A DNA stretch of 64,000 nucleotides from Candidatus Polarisedimenticolaceae bacterium (GTDB lineage Bacteria; Acidobacteriota; Polarisedimenticolia; Polarisedimenticolales; DASRJG01). Shown in pieces: positions 38,401 to 45,416 of this stretch. Numbering within the stretch: the first letter of the stretch is position 1; every line of letters begins with the position of its first letter. The stretch is taken from the NCBI GenBank assembly GCA_036275915.1, contig DASUCV010000022.1:124001-188000 (forward strand), in the 5' to 3' direction. Both the position numbers and the translations under genes were made by a program. The notes beneath the pieces were generated by a model, which saw only the letters and a program-made list of their open reading frames with translations, did not search any database and had not been told where the DNA came from.

Positions 38401-38837
38401 TCGTCCTCACGAACGAGCACGCCGGCTCCGACGGCGACATCTTCCCGGCGGCGGTCCAGCTCGAGCACCTCGCCCCGGTCATCGGGATGCGGTCGTGGGG
38501 CGGCGTCGTCGGCATCCGCGGCGACAAGCCGACCGTGGACGGCGGCATGCTCACCCAGCCCGAGTTCGCGTGGTGGGATCCGAAGCAGGGGTGGGGGCTC
38601 GAGAATCGCGGCGTGATCCCCGACATCGAGGTGCAGAACCTGCCGCAAGACCTCGCGAAGGGAATCGACACGCAGCTCGACCGGGCGATCGCGGAGGTCA
38701 TGAAGCTCCGCGACGCGCATCCGCCGGTCAAACCCAAGTTCGACCCGATCCGCGACCGGAGCCGCAAGGCGTTCGAGCGCGAGAACCCCAACATCAAGAC
38801 CGACGTTCCCGAGATGAAGGGAACCGGGACCCAGTAG
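35472..38837 (+). CDS. Tricorn protease homologue (S41 family)
   Basis: 1121 residues with a signal peptide (SIILLTLVAVLGVTVAHA). The order is a six- then seven-bladed propeller (WSPDGKWIAF, SPDGSRLAI, ASPDGKWLAY), the C1 helical domain, a PDZ-like region and the S41 catalytic domain. Catalytic candidates are the His of GTSHTYV (about residue 763) and the nucleophilic Ser of AGSDGD (about 985). Tricorn degrades oligopeptides released by other proteases; the signal peptide places this one outside the inner membrane. A lysine/aspartate-rich linker interrupts the second propeller at about 547-578. The GTG start has AGGAGG six bases upstream. Confidence 0.94.
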   Translation: MRTFALRSIILLTLVAVLGVTVAHAEAAYIRFPDLNGNRVVFCAEGDLWSVSDSGGVARRLTNHVGNEFYPHWSPDGKWIAFTGEYDGNSDVYLIPAEGGEPRRLTWHPGAEIVLGWTPDGSKILYRSTGETPYRSSAIYAISRDGGDPTMLPLGYAERIAIDPATGKYAFSRKSWENATWKRYRGGTAPDIWVGDPAKADFKKVTSFDGVNAYPMWHGGRIYFLSDPGGTMNLWSIKADGSDRKRETDFKDWDARQPAIAPDGRIVFTLQADLHIFDPKSGTVKKVDVDVPSDRVLTRQRYPDAGQYVTSFDLSPDGSRLAITARGEIFSVPAKPGVTIPITRGSGARESYGRFSGDGKKIIYVTDATGEEEIRSIDAWDREPAKTVEPARATGWHFGPKASPDGKWLAYGDQTQSLYVMPAEGGERKVVDKSPLAEINDYTWSADGRWLAYTKVMDNGYTAINVYDTVSGVATTLGNGTTNDNSPAWDPKGRWLYFVSERTTNPLLGQRDFDVIEAKNSKLYLAILKKDGNDPMANLEGMPPDEAKKDDKKDEAKADEKKGGDKKDADKKDEKKAEPVDIDVAGVFSRVVELKVPVGNYSNLAATDKTLFYVSHPVQGMVEDGGDDSPDGTLMAFDLDKKDSKTFVEGIGGYVLAKDGKLAIQKKRGEIFVVDAGSPPGGELGKGKVDLSDCVINLDPREEWKQIYQEAYRFERDFYWDNGMGGLDWKAMRDKYQTLLPRVATRSDLRDLIGELIGELGTSHTYVSGGDPGSQAKQVGTGLLGGDFTREGDVYKINRIYRADPADNVRSSLEEPGVGVKEGDYILAIDHRPFEKGKSFYAALEGRAGKEVVLTVGSSASKEGSRDVVVKAMDSDKRLRYCDWVRMNREYVAKKTDGKIGYIHLPDMGRDGLVAFETWFYPQLKKEGMVVDVRWNGGGFVSQLVVERMRRDLISFDRSRGGGVETYPQRVLNGPFVVLTNEHAGSDGDIFPAAVQLEHLAPVIGMRSWGGVVGIRGDKPTVDGGMLTQPEFAWWDPKQGWGLENRGVIPDIEVQNLPQDLAKGIDTQLDRAIAEVMKLRDAHPPVKPKFDPIRDRSRKAFERENPNIKTDVPEMKGTGTQ

Positions 38838-38843
38838 TCGCGT

Positions 38844-38928
38844 GGGGACATTCTGCTTTTTCTTCTAAAAGCAAAGGGGCCGCGGCAAGCGGCCCCTTTG
38901 CTTTTAGAAGAAAAAGCAGGATGTCCCC
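38844..38928. repeat. Long GGGGACA palindrome (40-bp stem)
   Basis: Arms 38844-38883 and 38889-38928 are inverted copies with a single T/G mismatch, around the 5-base loop GGCAA. The ends are GGGGACA and TGTCCCC, as in the other palindromes at 22588, 42880 and 61368. It fills the gap between the convergent tricorn stop (38837) and the next gene's stop (38930). The stem is long enough to stop transcription both ways or to be cut by RNase III; no transposase is nearby. Confidence 0.85.
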
Positions 38929-38929
38929 A

Positions 38930-40048
38930 TTACGGCGGACAAGGGGTGATCGTCTGCACAGGCTGGCAGACGGTCGCGCCCGGCGGACGCTCGCCGCTCG
39001 TCGCGAAGCCGTAGCTCCCCTCCTCGGCGTCGTTCATCGGAACGACGAGGTAGTAGTCGCTCCCCGCCGCGGGCGTCACCTCCTCGGTGAGCGCCGGCGG
39101 GCTGTCATGGCACTTCTTCGCGGTGTGGCTGAAGAACGAGCCGATCGTGCCCTCGTAGATCCCGTAATCCGTCGCGCCGTCGGAGCAGCTTCCCGTCCAA
39201 GTGAGCGTGAGGTCGCCGGGCGTGATCGTCGACTTGTCGACGTGGAGCGTCGGCGGGATGCGGCCGGGGTTCGCCGCCGCGGCGAAGTCGTCGACGACGC
39301 TCGATGCGGGCCACGAGACGAGCGTGTCGAACGGGGCGAAGGAGACGCCATCCCAGGACACGAGGGTCCCGCGGAGGTACGTCGCCGCGCCGATCGTCGT
39401 CGGGACGTCGAAGGCGAGGACGATCTTCCCGCCGATCCGGTCGGCACCCACGACGTTCGTGGATGCAGGAAGTCCCGCCGCCGAGGCGTCGAACGCCAGG
39501 ACCGGAGCGCCGAGCGCCCACGCGGCGCAGCCGGGCACGCCGGTCGGTTTGAAGCGGACGAGATCGCCCGGGCCAAACGTGGTGGCGCCGATCGTCGTCG
39601 GGACGTCGAAGCTGACGACGAGGTTGCCGGTGTCGCCCCCCTCGAGATAGATCGCGTCGACGTTCGATCCGTCGGGGATCCCCACCGACGCGCCGCAGAA
39701 GAAGAACGAGTACGTCGCCGCGCTGTCGCGGCGGATGACGTCCCGCGGGTCCGCGGGCGTGGCAAGGGCGCCCCCGAGGTTATTGTGTGCCTCGACCGAG
39801 AAGAGCCAGTTCCCCGGCTTGTCCATCTTCTCGAGGGCGTCGACCATCGGATTCCCCGGGATCGTGAAGACCGGTGCCGGCGTGTAGAGCCCGGCCCCGT
39901 AGTGAATGACGTCCGCGGCGGTGAACACCGCGGGCCCTCCTCCAGGATTGTTCGTCGGCACATCGGGCACGAACCCGATGGGGACGGCGGCCGCGGCCGC
40001 GGAGAACGCCGCGACGACGGCCGCTGAAACCGCAAGGTGTTTGAGCAT
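38930..40048 (-). CDS. Secreted hypothetical protein with shared C-terminal module
   Basis: 372 residues, signal peptide (LAVSAAVVAAFSAAAAAVP). The middle has two similar segments containing FDVPTTIGATTFGPGDLVRF and FDVPTTIGAATYLRGTLVSW, an internal duplication of about 70 residues. The last 110 residues are the fibronectin-III-like module found in other secreted proteins of the window (DYGIYEGTIGSF ... DYYLVVPMND ... GSYGFATSGERP ... CPP). No enzyme family recognised. It probably shares an operon with the beta-helix gene upstream (11-base gap), and its stop abuts the 40-bp palindrome. Confidence 0.75.
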   Translation of the reverse strand: MLKHLAVSAAVVAAFSAAAAAVPIGFVPDVPTNNPGGGPAVFTAADVIHYGAGLYTPAPVFTIPGNPMVDALEKMDKPGNWLFSVEAHNNLGGALATPADPRDVIRRDSAATYSFFFCGASVGIPDGSNVDAIYLEGGDTGNLVVSFDVPTTIGATTFGPGDLVRFKPTGVPGCAAWALGAPVLAFDASAAGLPASTNVVGADRIGGKIVLAFDVPTTIGAATYLRGTLVSWDGVSFAPFDTLVSWPASSVVDDFAAAANPGRIPPTLHVDKSTITPGDLTLTWTGSCSDGATDYGIYEGTIGSFFSHTAKKCHDSPPALTEEVTPAAGSDYYLVVPMNDAEEGSYGFATSGERPPGATVCQPVQTITPCPP

Positions 40049-40059
40049 GGCGCCTCCGC

Positions 40060-41193
40060 TCAGAAGATCGGAGGTCCGGGAATCAGGTTGCCGCTCGAAC
40101 TGGTGTTCGGCGTGCCGCAGGCGGCCGCGGTGTTGCACGAGTTCGGGCCGGAGGCGCCTGCACCGAAGACGGCGCAGGCGCCGCAGAACGCCGGGAAGAC
40201 GGCCCCTGTGTTCCCGCGCGCCGTGTTGCGCCCGAAGGTGTTCGAGCACGCCGCGGGGCCGCAGTAGTGGATCCCGATCCCGGAGTTCGCGTTCGTCACG
40301 TTCGTCTCGGCGACGTTCTCCGGGCTCTCGATCATGATCCCGCTGCCGCCGCTGGGGAGCGCGCCGGTGCCCGACCCCGTCGCGACGTTGTGGAGCAGGA
40401 AGTTGTCGCTGCTCCCCGGATCCAGGTGGATCCCGTTCCCTCCCGCCGTCCGGATCACGTTGTCGAGGAGCTTGTTCCCCTTGGAGGCGATGAGGTTGAT
40501 CCCATCGGACTTCGACTTCTCGATCGTGTTCTCGGAGAGCAGCGAGCCGCCGCAGGAGGCGAGCGCGATCCCCGTTCCGGGAAACGCGCCGCCCGCCCCC
40601 GTGCCGGGCTCTTCGATGCGATTGTTCGTGATCGCGACGCTCGAGCAATTGGTCGTGACGACGATCGCCGCCGAGGTCTTGCGCAAGAGGTTGCTCTCGA
40701 TCGATCCGTGCTTGGTGAACGCCGGCCCGTCCCACGAGATGCCCTCGGCCGCGGTGTCGGTGATCTCGTTCCAGCGGAGCGCCGCGCCCTCGACATCGCC
40801 GAGGTGAATGCCCGCCCCGGCCGGATCGTGGATCTTGACGCCTTCGATGTCGACCTTGCGCGTCGGGCCCGGGACGTCGATGCCGACGGCTCCGCCCATG
40901 AGCACGCCGTTCCGGATCGAGGTGTGATCGCTGCCCCCGGCGACGCTGATGACCGGCGACCCCGCGGCGCCGGTGATCGTGAAGCCGTTGAGATCGAGAT
41001 CGACGTTCGGCGCGCCTATGACGATGACGGCTCCGCCACCACCCGCGATGTTCCGGGTCACGATGTACTTTCCGTCGGCCGCGAGAACGGTCCCGGGGGC
41101 CCAGACCGGGATCCTCCCTTCCGCGGCGAGGGCAGCCCCTGTGAGGACAGTGAACACGAGAAGGATCGAGACGCGGACGAGTCTTCGCTGCAT
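40060..41193 (-). CDS. Secreted right-handed parallel beta-helix protein
   Basis: 377 residues with a signal peptide ([16 protein letters not shown]). [20 protein letters not shown] is the classic start of pectate-lyase-like/NosD-type right-handed helices. Rungs then follow with Asn ladders ([62 protein letters not shown]). No catalytic triad can be assigned, so carbohydrate binding or lyase activity is unproven. GGAGG precedes the ATG of MQRRLVRVS; the frame continues upstream but without a signal-like start. It has no C-terminal module, unlike its neighbour. Confidence 0.83.
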   Translation of the reverse strand: MQRRLVRVSILLVFTVLTGAALAAEGRIPVWAPGTVLAADGKYIVTRNIAGGGGAVIVIGAPNVDLDLNGFTITGAAGSPVISVAGGSDHTSIRNGVLMGGAVGIDVPGPTRKVDIEGVKIHDPAGAGIHLGDVEGAALRWNEITDTAAEGISWDGPAFTKHGSIESNLLRKTSAAIVVTTNCSSVAITNNRIEEPGTGAGGAFPGTGIALASCGGSLLSENTIEKSKSDGINLIASKGNKLLDNVIRTAGGNGIHLDPGSSDNFLLHNVATGSGTGALPSGGSGIMIESPENVAETNVTNANSGIGIHYCGPAACSNTFGRNTARGNTGAVFPAFCGACAVFGAGASGPNSCNTAAACGTPNTSSSGNLIPGPPIF

Positions 41194-41437
41194 GGATGCC
41201 TCCCTCGGGAGCGCAAGCAGCCTCTCGCCGCGGTACGCCGGCAATGACGCTGCCAGCGACCCCCCACAGTCGTTGTTGGCTCGGGTCCGTGCGGACCGAC
41301 GGGCGAGTTCTACGCTTTTCGGGATGCCGGTTCCATCGTGAATCGGCGAGGCCTCGCCATCCGTTCGGATGCGGTTCGACGGCTCCGACAATAGTTAGAT
41401 CCAAACAGCAAGCGCCGCGCTCGAAGCCTTCACCGCT

Positions 41438-41443
41438 TATACT
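41438..41443 (+). promoter_or_regulatory. Possible -10 box (TATACT) before the BNR propeller gene
   Basis: TATACT lies 26 bases before the ATG at 41470, with the ribosome binding site GGGAGG in between. The 276-base region 41194-41469 holds no gene, and this is the only promoter-like element I can see there. The expected -35 position is GC-rich and unconvincing. Confidence 0.3.
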
Positions 41444-41469
41444 CAGCGGTCCACGGGAGGACAGATCAC

Positions 41470-42585
41470 ATGAGCGGTATTCGCGTGTTGGTCGGCACAC
41501 GGAAGGGTGCGTTCATCATCACGGGCGACGGCAAGCGCGACAAGTGGGACGTGCAGGGCCCTTTCTTCGCGGGATGGGAGATGTACCACCTGAAGGGCTC
41601 GCCCGCCGATCCGAACCGCATCTACGCGTCGCAGACGAGCGGCTGGTTCGGACAGCAAGTGCAGCGGTCGGACGACGGCGGGAAGAACTGGGAGCCGGTC
41701 GGGAACCAGTTCACCTACGAGGGCACGACGGGCACGCACCAGTGGTACGACGGCACGCCGCACCCGTGGGAGTTCAAGCGCGTCTGGCACCTCGAGCCTT
41801 CGCTCACGGACCCGGACACCGTCCTCGCCGGCGTCGAGGACGCCGCGATCTTCAAGTCGACCGACGCGGGGAAGACGTGGAAGGAGCTGCCGGGCTTGAG
41901 AGGTCACGGCACCGGCTCGCAGTGGATGCCCGGCGCCGGCGGCATGGGCCTTCATACGATCCTGCTCGATCCGGGGAATCCGAACCGCATCTTCATCGCG
42001 ATCTCCGCGGCGGGAGCGTTCCGCAGCGACGACGCCGGAAGCTCCTGGCGTCCGATCAACAAGGGGCTCGTGTCGAACTTCATGCCGAACCCGACCGCCG
42101 AGGTCGGCCACTGCGTCCACCGGATCGCGCTCCACCCGAAGCGGCCCGACACGCTCTACATGCAGAAGCACTGGGACGTGATGCGCAGCGACGACGGCGG
42201 CAACCAGTGGCACGAGGTCAGCGGCAACCTGCCGACCGACTTCGGCTTCGTCGTCGACGTCCACGCGCACGAGCCCGAGACGATCTACGTCGTCCCGATC
42301 AAGAGCGACGGGGAGCACTTCCCGCTCGACGGGAAGCTCCAGGTCTACCGCAGCAAGACCGGCGGGAACGAGTGGCAAGCGTTGACCAAGGGCCTGCCGC
42401 AGAAGAACTGCTACGTGAACGTCCTGCGCGACGCGATGGCGATCGACGGCCTCGACCCGTGCGGCGTCTACTTCGGCACGACCGGCGGACAGGTCTACGT
42501 CTCCGCCGACGCCGGCGACAGCTGGGCCCCGATCGTGCGCGACCTTCCCGCCGTCCTGTCGGTCGAGGTGCAGACCCTCTCATGA
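41470..42585 (+). CDS. BNR/sialidase-like beta-propeller protein
   Basis: 371 residues, no signal peptide, so probably cytosolic. Asp-box-like BNR repeats are evident: [47 protein letters not shown] and [12 protein letters not shown]. The sialidase active-site arginine triad and catalytic Tyr are not recognisable, so enzymatic activity as a sialidase is doubtful despite frequent annotation as such. GGGAGG precedes the ATG. The stop overlaps the ATG of a MoaD/ThiS-like gene, indicating a joint function. Confidence 0.85.
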   Translation: MSGIRVLVGTRKGAFIITGDGKRDKWDVQGPFFAGWEMYHLKGSPADPNRIYASQTSGWFGQQVQRSDDGGKNWEPVGNQFTYEGTTGTHQWYDGTPHPWEFKRVWHLEPSLTDPDTVLAGVEDAAIFKSTDAGKTWKELPGLRGHGTGSQWMPGAGGMGLHTILLDPGNPNRIFIAISAAGAFRSDDAGSSWRPINKGLVSNFMPNPTAEVGHCVHRIALHPKRPDTLYMQKHWDVMRSDDGGNQWHEVSGNLPTDFGFVVDVHAHEPETIYVVPIKSDGEHFPLDGKLQVYRSKTGGNEWQALTKGLPQKNCYVNVLRDAMAIDGLDPCGVYFGTTGGQVYVSADAGDSWAPIVRDLPAVLSVEVQTLS

Positions 42586-42878
42586 TTCACGTCGTGGTGC
42601 CGGCGCCGCTGCGCCGGCTCGCGCGCATCGAAGGCGAGATCGTGCTCGAGGTGGCGGGCCCGGTGACCCAATGCACCGTGCTCGACGCGCTCGAGGCGCG
42701 CTACCCCTCGCTCAAGGGCACGACGCGCGACCATGTCACGAAGAAGCGCCGCGCGTTCATCCGCTTCTTCGCGTGCGGCGAGGACCTCTCGAACGAAGCG
42801 ATCGACGCGCCGCTCCCCGACGCCGTCGCGCGCGGCGACGAGCCCTACCTCGTCGTCGGCGCCATCGCCGGCGGCTGA
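42582..42878 (+). CDS. MoaD/ThiS family ubiquitin-like protein
   Basis: 98 residues, beta-grasp type: [16 protein letters not shown], a helix in [14 protein letters not shown] and an ending VVGAIAGG. The C-terminal Gly-Gly is the feature needed for adenylation and thiocarboxylation by a MoeB/ThiF-type E1, and such an E1 is encoded at 30381. No molybdopterin or thiamine genes are adjacent; instead it is coupled by ATGA to a BNR propeller gene. The role may be sulfur transfer or protein conjugation, unknown. A 27-bp palindrome starts just after its stop. Confidence 0.88.
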   Translation: MIHVVVPAPLRRLARIEGEIVLEVAGPVTQCTVLDALEARYPSLKGTTRDHVTKKRRAFIRFFACGEDLSNEAIDAPLPDAVARGDEPYLVVGAIAGG

Positions 42879-42879
42879 T

Positions 42880-42941
42880 TTTCAGAGGGGACAGCTTCCG
42901 AAACTCGCACTTCAGAGTTTCGGAAGCTGTCCCCTCTGAAA
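42880..42941. repeat. GGGGACAGCTTC palindrome (27-bp perfect stem)
   Basis: Arms 42880-42906 and 42915-42941 are exact inverted copies around an 8-base loop, and contain GAGGGGACAGCTTCCGAAAC. A further TGTCCCC copy follows at 42950-42956 (within GGTGCCTGTCCCC). It lies between the end of the MoaD-like gene and the convergent lyase gene. The arm is shared almost base for base with the element at 61368, which shows that this is a dispersed family. Confidence 0.85.
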
Positions 42942-42990
42942 TCGGTGCCTGTCCCCTTATTTCAACCGCTCGACGCGCGCGAGCGCGGGA

Positions 42991-44652
42991 TCATTCGGCC
43001 TCGAGGACGAACCCGCCGCTGCACGGGGCCGCCCCGTAGTCGAGCACGATCTGCCGCGCCCGCTGCTCGACCCCGAAGTCGGGCCAGTACGGCGCATCGA
43101 CGACCGTCACGGCCGCGGCGGTCCTGAGGCGCACGCGCACTCCGTCTCCCACGATGAGATGGTCGCCGCCGGCTCGAGCGAGGTCGAGCCCCGGGGCGAG
43201 GAGCAGGCGCGCGACCGCAGCCTGCCCCGCTCCGCCCGCCACGCGGTCCTCGACCGCGATCACGTGCGACCGCACGTCGAAACGGCGGACATGGCGGGGG
43301 CCGCCGGCGAGCTCGGCGTAGCCATCATGCGATCCTTCGAGCACGAACCCCAGGGCTCGACGCTCGTAGAGCCCGACGGTGACGCGCGGCCGCCGCGCCA
43401 CGCGGAACGCGCTCCAGAACTCGGCCTGGTCGCCGCCGTCGAGCGTCACCGTGTTGTGCGCGGCGGTGCTCCTCGATCTCGCCCGATCGGGCCCCACCGC
43501 ATATTCCAAGACGCCCGTATCCACGACGACGCGCCGTCCACCCACCGACCATTCGAACGAGAGCACGTCGCCGTGCGCGTGCGCGGGCAGATGGTCGGGA
43601 CCGATCGGACCGCAATCGACGAGCGCAAGCTCGCCCGCGCCGCGGAGGCCAAAGTATCCCGCCGCCGGAAGATCGAAGAGCGGCCTCGCCACGATCGCCG
43701 TGCCGAGCTGCCGCGCGATCGCATCCAGAACGGTGGACGGCGCGTAGGCCATGTGCAGGCCGCCGTCGTTGAAGAGGCTCGACAGGCCGTCGGGATGCGT
43801 CGTGTCGGCGAGCGCCTGCCCCGCGCGCCCGAGCGCCGCGGCGAGCGAGTCCTTCCCGAGCCCTTCCGGATGCACGGTCCAGCACTCGACGAGGTCGGCC
43901 GTGACCTGCGCGTGGTAGGCGGGGCTTCGCTCGAAGTGGAGCCCGTCCGGCAGCAACTGCTCGGGAAGCTCACGCGCGAGCACCTTCATGCCCAAGGCAC
44001 TCCAGCGCACCGCGGCCTCGCCCGTGAAGAACCGTCCCGCCCAGAGGAGCGCTTTCACGTTCTTCAGGAGATGGTTGCCGCCGATGTCGGTCTCGAGGTT
44101 CCGCTCGAGGAACGCGAGCTGCCGTGCGAGCGACCCGATGAGGCGCCTCCCGAACGGCGATGCGGCATCGGGGCGTCGTGCGGCCCACTGCTGCATCCAG
44201 ACGACCGACCGGATCGAGACCGCGAACGAGTTCCAGTCCGACGTCCAGTAGCGCGGGCCGTACGGCGGGTTGCGCTCGATCCAGTCGTCGACGATCGCCG
44301 CGAACGCCGCGTCGTCGACCGCTTCGAGGAACTCCATGTAGTGCAGCGTGAGCCGGGCGAGAGGCGTGCCGTGAGGCCAATCGAAGTCGCGCCAGACGAT
44401 CGGCGGCGTCAACGCGTGCGCATGGCTCAGGAAGCGCGCCTGCCAGCGGCCGTTCTCGCGGGTCGCCAGCTCCGTGCGCGCCGGGAAGACGGGCGTTGGA
44501 AGGTCGGGTGCCAGCGCAGGAGCCTCGGCGAGCCGGCCGCCGAGCGGAAGGCGCTCGGCGACGCGGCGCTTCGCCGTGAGACCGAGCCGCCTGACGAGCT
44601 GCCTCGCGCGCGTGTGGCGGACGCTCTCGAACATCCATCGCGCGCGGCTCAT
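42991..44652 (-). CDS. Heparinase II/III family polysaccharide lyase-like protein
   Basis: 553 residues without a signal peptide. The N-terminal alpha-toroid domain has WTSDWNSFAVSIRSVVW, LETDIGGNHLLKNVKAL and FERSPAYHAQVTADLVEC. The C-terminal beta-sandwich has HAHGDVLSFEWSVGGRRVVVD and STAAHNTVTLDGGDQAEFW. The pattern is that of the bacterial heparinase II/III-like family, whose members cleave uronic acid polysaccharides, often near capsule or exopolysaccharide genes. Here no glycan cluster flanks it, so the substrate is open. Convergent with the MoaD-like gene. Confidence 0.87.
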   Translation of the reverse strand: MSRARWMFESVRHTRARQLVRRLGLTAKRRVAERLPLGGRLAEAPALAPDLPTPVFPARTELATRENGRWQARFLSHAHALTPPIVWRDFDWPHGTPLARLTLHYMEFLEAVDDAAFAAIVDDWIERNPPYGPRYWTSDWNSFAVSIRSVVWMQQWAARRPDAASPFGRRLIGSLARQLAFLERNLETDIGGNHLLKNVKALLWAGRFFTGEAAVRWSALGMKVLARELPEQLLPDGLHFERSPAYHAQVTADLVECWTVHPEGLGKDSLAAALGRAGQALADTTHPDGLSSLFNDGGLHMAYAPSTVLDAIARQLGTAIVARPLFDLPAAGYFGLRGAGELALVDCGPIGPDHLPAHAHGDVLSFEWSVGGRRVVVDTGVLEYAVGPDRARSRSTAAHNTVTLDGGDQAEFWSAFRVARRPRVTVGLYERRALGFVLEGSHDGYAELAGGPRHVRRFDVRSHVIAVEDRVAGGAGQAAVARLLLAPGLDLARAGGDHLIVGDGVRVRLRTAAAVTVVDAPYWPDFGVEQRARQIVLDYGAAPCSGGFVLEAE

Positions 44653-44674
44653 GCGCTCGTGAGACTAGCAGAAG

Positions 44675-45415
44675 CTATGCGCCGGCCGACTTCAGAAGGA
44701 ACGCCTGCCATCCACGCTCGAACTCTTCGGGAGTCACGTGAAGAACGGCGCTCGTGTCGCCATTTTTCCGGATGAGGTCGCGCAGGGCGCGGATGCCCCA
44801 ATGCTTCACGATGTAGTCGCCGATCGTGTAGCCGACCTCGTAGATCCGCGTGTCGTTCAAGCGGTTCAGCTCGGCGAGCGACGGCGGCTTCCGGTCCATG
44901 AGATAGGGGATGCTCGAGAGGTCGGCGTTCTGCCCCGCTTCGTAGACGGAGACCGCCTCCCAGAGCCAACGCGGGTGATTCGCGAAGTCGGGATTCATGT
45001 GCAGGGTGACCGTGTGGACGAACTCGTGGACGACGTCCTTCATCCGGCGGTTGTAAGGCCCCCACTCGGCGAGGTTCGGTGACATGCAGTGGATCGCCCT
45101 CTCCGAGGTCACGAGGCCGTACGCCCACGCCGGGACGAAGCCGATGATCGGGCGCGCCGCGTCTTCCATCGAAGCGTGATCGAGATAGAAGGTGACGTCG
45201 ACGCGCGGCATGTCGTGAACGTCAAGGGAGTCGAGGACCGTGAGGCGCCCTCGCTCGAGATTGCGTGCCGTGTCGTAGATCGACTCCGCGTCGATCGCGA
45301 AGTAGTGGAAGGTGAAATTGCGCGTCCGCAGCTCGCCCGGGGCCGCGGCTCGGACCGCGAGCGTCAGGGCGAGGACGAGGGCGATCCGCATCCCGCTGCG
45401 CATGCCGACGATCAT
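44675..45415 (-). CDS. Exported peptidase MA-like zinc metallopeptidase
   Basis: 246 residues with an N-terminal signal sequence (MRIALVLALTLAVRAAA). HEFVH in the middle is a gluzincin-like HExxH zinc motif, and EAVSVYEAGQN downstream supplies the third ligand Glu, as in peptidase MA/DUF2268-type proteins. It likely acts in the periplasm; substrate unknown. I used the ATG one base after the stop of the LamG gene (TGACATG), which suggests coupling. In-frame ATGs at 45403 and 45391 are equally good for the signal peptide. Confidence 0.75.
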   Translation of the reverse strand: MIVGMRSGMRIALVLALTLAVRAAAPGELRTRNFTFHYFAIDAESIYDTARNLERGRLTVLDSLDVHDMPRVDVTFYLDHASMEDAARPIIGFVPAWAYGLVTSERAIHCMSPNLAEWGPYNRRMKDVVHEFVHTVTLHMNPDFANHPRWLWEAVSVYEAGQNADLSSIPYLMDRKPPSLAELNRLNDTRIYEVGYTIGDYIVKHWGIRALRDLIRKNGDTSAVLHVTPEEFERGWQAFLLKSAGA

Positions 45416-45416
45416 G

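Noticed and set aside
35400-38720. Very long minus-strand frame antisense to the tricorn gene, continuous with the methyltransferase frame
   Set aside because: Only the last 228 codons (the methyltransferase) look like protein; the rest is a low-complexity mirror of the tricorn gene.
40049-41500. Upstream extension of the frame of the hypothetical at 38930-40048 across the beta-helix gene
   Set aside because: The signal peptide begins at the ATG at 40048; the extension is an out-of-frame mirror of the beta-helix gene.
41470-42585. Assignment of the BNR protein as a true sialidase
   Set aside because: Asp-box-like repeats are present but the arginine triad and catalytic Tyr are not recognisable and there is no signal peptide.
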